Below are positions 5,957-9,751 of a stretch of DNA of 9,751 nucleotides, in pieces; the stretch's first letter is position 1; every line of letters starts with the position of its first letter. The translations under genes were made by a program, and so were the position numbers. Origin of the DNA: Deltaproteobacteria bacterium (GTDB lineage: Bacteria; Desulfobacterota; Syntrophia; Syntrophales; UBA2210); NCBI GenBank assembly GCA_019313735.1, contig JAFDAR010000020.1:1-9751 (forward strand), written 5' to 3'. Under the pieces are notes generated by a model. It was given only the letters and a program-made list of their open reading frames with translations. It made no database searches and had not been told where the DNA came from.

Positions 5957-7564
5957 ATGAAGTCAGAAGAAAACAGGGTGTTTATATTCGACACGACCCT
6001 GCGTGACGGGGAGCAATCGCCCGGTTTCAGTATGAATTCCGATGAAAAACTCAGGTTCGCGAGGCAGCTGGAGAAGCTGGGGGTTGATATTATCGAGGCC
6101 GGGTTTCCTGTCGCGTCGGAGGGGGATTTCGCGTCGGTTCAACGGATAGCTGGTGAGATAAAGAAATCACAGGTTGCCGCGCTTGCCAGAACCAGCCTTG
6201 GAGATATCGACAGGGCGTGGGACGCGGTCAGGGACGCGGTTTTTCCCCGGATACACACTTTTATCTCAACGTCTGATATACACATAAAACACATGTTGAA
6301 GATGACGAGAGAGCAGGTCCTGAAAGAGGCGCACACTGCGGTGAAATATGCATGCAGTCTCACCGGGAATGTGGAATTCTCTGCCCAGGACGCCACAAGG
6401 ACAGACAGAAAATACCTGTGTGAGGTAGTGGAGACTGTTATAGACGCGGGCGCCACAACCGTTAATATACCCGATACGGTTGGATATGCCATGCCGGATG
6501 AGTTCGGAGAATTGATAGCATACCTGTTTGACAATGTAGGCAATATAAAGAAGGCTGTTATATCCGTCCACAGCCATGACGATCTCGGCGTCGCGGTTGC
6601 CACCTCTATTTCGGGCCTGAAGGCGGGGGCAAGACAGGTGGAGTGCACGATAAACGGCATAGGCGAGAGAGCGGGCAACGCTTCATTGGAAGAGGTTGTC
6701 ATGGCCCTTGAAACGAGGAGAGATATCCTGGGACTTTACACAAACATCAAGACGAAACAGATATATCACTCATCGAGATTGCTGTCTGACATAACAGGAG
6801 TGCAGGTTCAGCCCAACAAGGCGATCGTCGGGGCTAACGCTTTTGCCCATGAATCCGGGATCCATCAGGCTGGTCTTATCAGGGATAAGATGACGTACGA
6901 GATTATGACCCCGGAGGCAGTGGGGGTGCCGGACACGAATATTGTTCTGGGGAAACACTCCGGACGGAACGCCATCAGGGAACATCTCAAGAAGATGGGA
7001 TTCGATCTTGCCAGGAAGGAAGTGGATATAGTATTCAAACGGTTTAAGGAACTCGCGGATATAAAAAAAGAGATGTTCGATGAGGATATCGAGGCAATCA
7101 TTGCCGAGGATATATTCAGAAAGCCCGACAAGTACAAGCTCCTGTACCTCAATGTGGTGAGCGGAAACGCGGCGATCCCGACCGCGACCGTTCAGATGGA
7201 GATAAACGGGGAGGTTATGCAGGAGGCATATTTTGGTGTTGGTCCGGTCGATGCCACCTTTGCCACCATCAGAAAGATTACGGACACAAATCATCGTCTG
7301 GTCAAATATCTGGTGCACGCCGTGACGGAGGGCACCGACGCGCAGGGAGTGGTTACCGTTCAACTCCGACACAAGAAACGTATTATTTCAGGGCGAGGTT
7401 CGGATCCCGATGTCCTTGTCGCGTCGGCAAAGGCGTATATAAACGCGCTGAACAGGATTGAATCTTTTCAGTACGTGACGATGCAAAATGGAAAATCCCT
7501 CAGGAGATACAAATATGTCAATGACCATTACAGAGAAAATCCTGGCTGCTCATGCCGGGCGTGA
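5957..7564 (+). CDS. leuA: 2-isopropylmalate synthase
   Basis: It condenses 3-methyl-2-oxobutanoate with acetyl-CoA, the committed step of leucine synthesis. Motifs: DTTLRDGEQSPG at 12-23, EAGFP at 47-51, HSHDD at 205-209 (metal ligands), NGIGERAGNAS at 233-243, GANAFAHESGIHQ at 292-304 and LGKHSGR at 331-337. A LeuA regulatory (dimer) domain runs from about 390 to 500, ending SAKAYINALNR as in the long bacterial form. The start directly abuts the cimA stop (TAG then ATG); its ribosome-binding site GGAGGAGAAGG (5941-5951) lies inside the end of cimA, implying translational coupling. About 35 extra residues follow the usual C-terminus, and the last 16 or so are read from DNA that also encodes the start of LeuC. 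That tail looks unconserved. Confidence 0.95.
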   Translation: MKSEENRVFIFDTTLRDGEQSPGFSMNSDEKLRFARQLEKLGVDIIEAGFPVASEGDFASVQRIAGEIKKSQVAALARTSLGDIDRAWDAVRDAVFPRIHTFISTSDIHIKHMLKMTREQVLKEAHTAVKYACSLTGNVEFSAQDATRTDRKYLCEVVETVIDAGATTVNIPDTVGYAMPDEFGELIAYLFDNVGNIKKAVISVHSHDDLGVAVATSISGLKAGARQVECTINGIGERAGNASLEEVVMALETRRDILGLYTNIKTKQIYHSSRLLSDITGVQVQPNKAIVGANAFAHESGIHQAGLIRDKMTYEIMTPEAVGVPDTNIVLGKHSGRNAIREHLKKMGFDLARKEVDIVFKRFKELADIKKEMFDEDIEAIIAEDIFRKPDKYKLLYLNVVSGNAAIPTATVQMEINGEVMQEAYFGVGPVDATFATIRKITDTNHRLVKYLVHAVTEGTDAQGVVTVQLRHKKRIISGRGSDPDVLVASAKAYINALNRIESFQYVTMQNGKSLRRYKYVNDHYRENPGCSCRA

Positions 7565-8774
7565 CAGGGTTTCCCCCGGAGACCTGATAGAGGCAAAGGT
7601 TGATGTGGCCCTCGCGAATGACGTGACGGCGCCCCTTGCAATCAAGGTATTCAACGAGATAGGGGTTAAGAAGGTATTTGACACCGACAGGGTGGTCCTG
7701 GTGGCCGATCACTTTGTTCCCAACAAGGATATTGCCTCGGCGGAGCAGGTCAAACTTGTGCGTGAGTTTGCCCGGCGGCAGGACCTGAGAAACTACTTTG
7801 AGGGGGGCGAATCTGGAATAGAGCATGTAATACTTCCCGAGAAGGGACTTGTTCTTCCTGGGCAGCTCATTATAGGAGCCGACAGCCATACCTGCACCTA
7901 TGGCGCTTTGGGTGCATTTTCCACCGGCGTTGGGAGCACTGATCTCGGGGCGGTGATGGCCACCGGTGAAGTATGGCTCAAAGTCCCTCCGACCATTCTG
8001 TTGAGATATGAAGGTTCTCTTGGGCCCCATGTGGGAGGAAAAGATCTGATATTGCACACTATTGGTCTTCTGGGTGTGGAAGGAGCCCTCTATCGTGCCA
8101 TGGAATTTACCGGCAGTGTGATCAGCAGACTCCCCATGTATCAGAGATTCACAATGTCGAATATGGCCATAGAGGCAGGTGGGAAGAATGGGATCATGGA
8201 GCCCGATGAGACAACGCTTGCCTATGTTGCCGGAAGAACATCCTTAAAACCCGATATATTCAGGAGTGACCCTGACGCCGACTACGAGCGGGTGATCGAT
8301 ATCGATGTGAGCGGTATAGAACCGCAGGTCGCGTTTCCGCACCTTCCTTCGAACGTGTGTCCGGTTTCAGAAGTGGGAAATCTTCCGATTGACCAGGTGT
8401 TTATCGGTTCTTGCACGAATGGATGGCTGGAAGATCTCCGTGACGCGGCACACATCCTGAAGGGAAGAAGGGTCTCTCCCGGTCTGCGACTCATAATCAT
8501 ACCTAGCTCTCCGCTGATATACAAAATGGCGATGCAGGAGGGTATTCTGGAGACATTTCTGGACGCGGGGGCCGTTATCGGCCCGCCCTGTTGCGGTCCC
8601 TGCCTGGGGGGGCATATGGGTATTCTCGCGTCTGGTGAAAGGGCGGTGGCTACTACAAATCGTAATTTTGTAGGGAGAATGGGACATCCGGAGAGCGAAG
8701 TCTATCTTGCCAATCCCTTTGTGGCGGCGTCGTCGGCAATTCTCGGCAGAATCGGAGGTCCAGACGATCTTTGA
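7515..8774 (+). CDS. leuC: 3-isopropylmalate dehydratase large subunit (short, archaeal/thermophile type)
   Basis: With LeuD it isomerises 2-isopropylmalate to 3-isopropylmalate through a [4Fe-4S] cluster; in citramalate-route organisms the same type of enzyme also converts citramalate. The 419-residue protein has GADSHTCTYGALGAFSTGVG near 121-140, FIGSCTNG with cluster ligand C300, and GPPCCGPCLGGH with ligands C360 and C363. About 420 residues is the shorter LeuC/HacA-type form; the enterobacterial form is near 466. I chose ATG 7515 (MSMTITEKILAAHAG) because AGGAG at 7502-7506 is eight bases away. ATG 7488 would add nine residues without family support; ATG 7521 is also possible. The start lies inside leuA, a 50-bp overlap in another frame. 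Confidence 0.95.
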   Translation: MSMTITEKILAAHAGRDRVSPGDLIEAKVDVALANDVTAPLAIKVFNEIGVKKVFDTDRVVLVADHFVPNKDIASAEQVKLVREFARRQDLRNYFEGGESGIEHVILPEKGLVLPGQLIIGADSHTCTYGALGAFSTGVGSTDLGAVMATGEVWLKVPPTILLRYEGSLGPHVGGKDLILHTIGLLGVEGALYRAMEFTGSVISRLPMYQRFTMSNMAIEAGGKNGIMEPDETTLAYVAGRTSLKPDIFRSDPDADYERVIDIDVSGIEPQVAFPHLPSNVCPVSEVGNLPIDQVFIGSCTNGWLEDLRDAAHILKGRRVSPGLRLIIIPSSPLIYKMAMQEGILETFLDAGAVIGPPCCGPCLGGHMGILASGERAVATTNRNFVGRMGHPESEVYLANPFVAASSAILGRIGGPDDL

Positions 8775-8860
8775 TGTTGAACCTACAGCGTGACGTTTGT
8801 GAACGAGCAGAGGCAGTGAAATCGCTGCTGCAGAAAAGATATGGGAAAGGGAACAGATAA
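8774..8860 (+). CDS. 28-codon ORF filling the leuC-leuD gap
   Basis: An ATG at 8774-8776 overlaps the leuC stop as TGATG, and the frame runs 28 codons to TAA 8858-8860, which overlaps the leuD start as TAATG. It begins MLNLQRDVCERAEAVKSLLQ and is basic and probably helical; no family is recognised. GGAGG at 8754-8758 is 15 bases upstream, too far for a good ribosome-binding site, so translation would depend on coupling to leuC. The C-terminal codons contain the leuD ribosome-binding site (GGGAAAGGGA, 8843-8852). It may be a real small protein, a coupling device that carries ribosomes to leuD, or chance. Confidence 0.4.
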   Translation: MLNLQRDVCERAEAVKSLLQKRYGKGNR

Positions 8861-9360
8861 TGAAGATTCGAGGAAAAGTCTGGAAATTTGGTGACGATGT
8901 CGATACCGATGTTATTATTCCGGCGTGCTACCTTAATGTATCCGACGGCGAAGAACTGGCAAAGAAATGTTTTGAGGATGCGAGGCCCGAGTTCTCGACT
9001 AATGTCTCTCAGGGAGATATTCTCGTCGCGGGGAGAAATTTTGGGTGCGGTTCTTCACGGGAGCATGCGCCGCTGGCTATTAAGTCGGCAGGTATCGGTG
9101 TCGTTGTCGCAAAAAGTTTCGCACGCATCTTTTATCGAAATGCCTTTTTTATAGGACTCCCGTTGATAGAATCTGAAGAGGCTGTCAACGGTCTTTCTGA
9201 GGGCGCCGAAGTAGAAATCGATTTTGAGACCGGGAAGATAGAAAATAGAAAAACGGAAGAGGTGTATCATTCGAGGCCGACTCCTGATTTTATGAGAGAT
9301 CTTATTAAACTCGGAGGATTAGTTAATTACGTAAGAGAGAAGAAATTCAACCTTCGGTGA
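8860..9360 (+). CDS. leuD: 3-isopropylmalate dehydratase small subunit
   Basis: This is the partner of LeuC in the isopropylmalate isomerase. The 166-residue protein has the swivelling-domain motifs: KFGDDVDTDVIIPA near 9-22, GRNFGCGSSREHAP around 58-71 and FARIFYRNAFFIGLP around 87-101. The length matches the archaeal/thermophile-type LeuD (about 160-170 residues) rather than the about 200-residue enterobacterial form, consistent with the short LeuC beside it. AAAGGGA (8846-8852) precedes the ATG by seven bases. It is the last operon gene visible; no intrinsic terminator follows before the IS element. Confidence 0.95.
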   Translation: MKIRGKVWKFGDDVDTDVIIPACYLNVSDGEELAKKCFEDARPEFSTNVSQGDILVAGRNFGCGSSREHAPLAIKSAGIGVVVAKSFARIFYRNAFFIGLPLIESEEAVNGLSEGAEVEIDFETGKIENRKTEEVYHSRPTPDFMRDLIKLGGLVNYVREKKFNLR

Positions 9361-9406
9361 ACGTAACTTTTCAATGAAAATGAGATTCTTCTGGCAACAA
9401 TTTAGT

Positions 9407-9424
9407 GTAGCGCCGGCTCGCTAT
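9407..9424. repeat. small GTAGCG-type hairpin after leuD
   Basis: GTAGCG (9407-9412) and CGCTAT (9419-9424) can pair over 6 bp with one G-U around CCGGCT. The core GTAGCG/CGCTA is shared with the larger palindrome at 651-691. The remaining bases of the 9361-9461 gap show no gene and no T-tract terminator. Confidence 0.3.
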
Positions 9425-9461
9425 TTGGTGCCACCGGTTTATTAACGCTCTTTGCAGAATA

Positions 9462-9481
9462 CCCCGCGGCTTGCCGCGGGG
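9462..9481 (+). repeat. probable left-end hairpin of the IS element
   Basis: CCCCGCGG (9462-9469) and CCGCGGGG (9474-9481) pair perfectly around the loop CTTG. Its place ahead of an IS200-type tnpA fits the left-end hairpin bound by Y1 transposases. It could also be an independent REP-like palindrome. Confidence 0.6.
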
Positions 9482-9508
9482 ATGAATGCATGCTTTGCCC
9501 AAGGGGTT

Positions 9509-9535
9509 ATAAGGGGGAGAGGAGCGGTCCCTTAT
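9509..9535 (+). promoter_or_regulatory. possible hairpin in the transposase 5' leader
   Basis: ATAAGGG (9509-9515) and CCCTTAT (9529-9535) are perfect complements with a 13-base loop, about 40 bases before the tnpA ATG. IS200-type transposase mRNAs often carry leader structures that limit expression, so this is a plausible role. No strong Shine-Dalgarno sequence precedes the ATG, only TAAGA at 9566-9570. Confidence 0.3.
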
Positions 9536-9575
9536 CCGCATAGGCTCTTGTGTAACAATATGATATAAGACCGTT

Positions 9576-9751
9576 ATGACGATCAAGCGAACGAGTCATG
9601 CGGTCTACGACACGAGTTATCATCTGGTGTGGTGTTCGAAGTACCGCAAGAAGATTTTTGAGCGGGCGGATTTTCGGGAACGAGCGGGACAGCTCATCCG
9701 AGAGATCAGCGAGGATTATGGGTTCGACGTGATTGAGATGGAAATATCTAT
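9576..9751 (+). CDS. tnpA: IS200/IS605-family transposase TnpA (Y1 HUH), N-terminal part
   Basis: ATG 9576 opens 58 codons to the window edge. The segment YHLVWCSKYRKKIF (residues 15-28) is the hallmark N-terminus of IS200/IS605 Y1 transposases, followed by the helix FRERAGQLIREISEDYGFDV and the strand VIEMEIS that leads to the HUH metal-binding motif. The HUH histidines and the catalytic tyrosine lie beyond the edge, so activity cannot be judged. Y1 enzymes cut and join single-stranded DNA at hairpin-guided sites. A RAYT (REP-associated) transposase is less likely because the YHLVWCSKYRKK signature is of the IS200 type. Confidence 0.85.
   Translation, partial: MTIKRTSHAVYDTSYHLVWCSKYRKKIFERADFRERAGQLIREISEDYGFDVIEMEIS

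Larger units (their letters stand above)
9462..9751 (+). mobile_element. left part of an IS200/IS605-family insertion sequence (cut by window edge)
   Basis: A perfect palindrome near the left boundary is followed about 95 bases later by an IS200-type Y1 transposase gene. These elements have subterminal hairpins rather than terminal inverted repeats, and move as single strands. The exact left cleavage site lies upstream of the hairpin and cannot be fixed; the right end is outside the window. The element lies within about 100 bases of the leuD stop. Confidence 0.7.

Noticed and set aside
6139..7372. Several long minus-strand open frames inside leuA
   Set aside because: They are antisense shadows of a clearly coding gene, with no initiation signals or recognisable protein motifs.
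9371..9586. Minus-strand 71-codon ORF across the IS left end
   Set aside because: It spans the hairpin and untranslated region of the IS element and shows no family likeness.

Overview
The window looks like a piece of chromosome from an anaerobic, Desulfobacterota-like (deltaproteobacterial) bacterium. This placement is tentative. It rests on a citramalate-route isoleucine gene beside leucine genes, the short archaeal/thermophile-type LeuC and LeuD subunits, a FAA1-type acyl-CoA synthetase and moderate GC. No rRNA, tRNA or CRISPR array was seen.

Layout: (1) 1-745 is a worn region. A minus-strand gene leaves the left edge, the 3' remnant of a type III restriction (Res) gene runs to 614, and two REP-like palindromes follow. 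(2) 747-1823, minus strand, is a patatin-like phospholipase. (3) 1824-2224 is a divergent intergenic region with a near-consensus sigma70 promoter reading rightward. (4) 2225-4033 is a long-chain acyl-CoA synthetase, closed by a strong, probably bidirectional terminator at 4056-4085. (5) 4104-4354 is a promoter and an apparently complete transcription attenuator. (6) 4355-9360 is the operon cimA-leuA-leuC-(28-codon ORF)-leuD. (7) 9361-9751 holds the left end of an IS200/IS605-family element and the first 58 codons of its transposase.

The most interesting element is the leader before cimA. A 24-codon leader peptide carries seven Ile codons (four consecutive) and three Leu codons. It is followed by RNA segments that can form mutually exclusive 1:2 (pause), 2:3 (antiterminator, 14 bp) and 3:4 (terminator, 15 bp plus six T) hairpins. 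Region 1 is the Ile-codon run itself, and the leader stop codon lies inside region 2. This fits the operon: CimA feeds isoleucine and LeuA-LeuCD feed leucine, while LeuCD-type isomerase also serves the citramalate route. The ribosome-binding site and start codon of the leader lie in a perfect 27-bp tandem duplication. The duplication creates an additional 8-codon ORF whose stop directly abuts the main leader start.

The operon genes are tightly packed. cimA and leuA are adjacent with no gap, leuA and leuC overlap by about 50 bp, and a 28-codon ORF fills the leuC-leuD gap exactly, with 1-base overlaps at both ends. leuB is not seen; the IS element begins about 100 bp after leuD.
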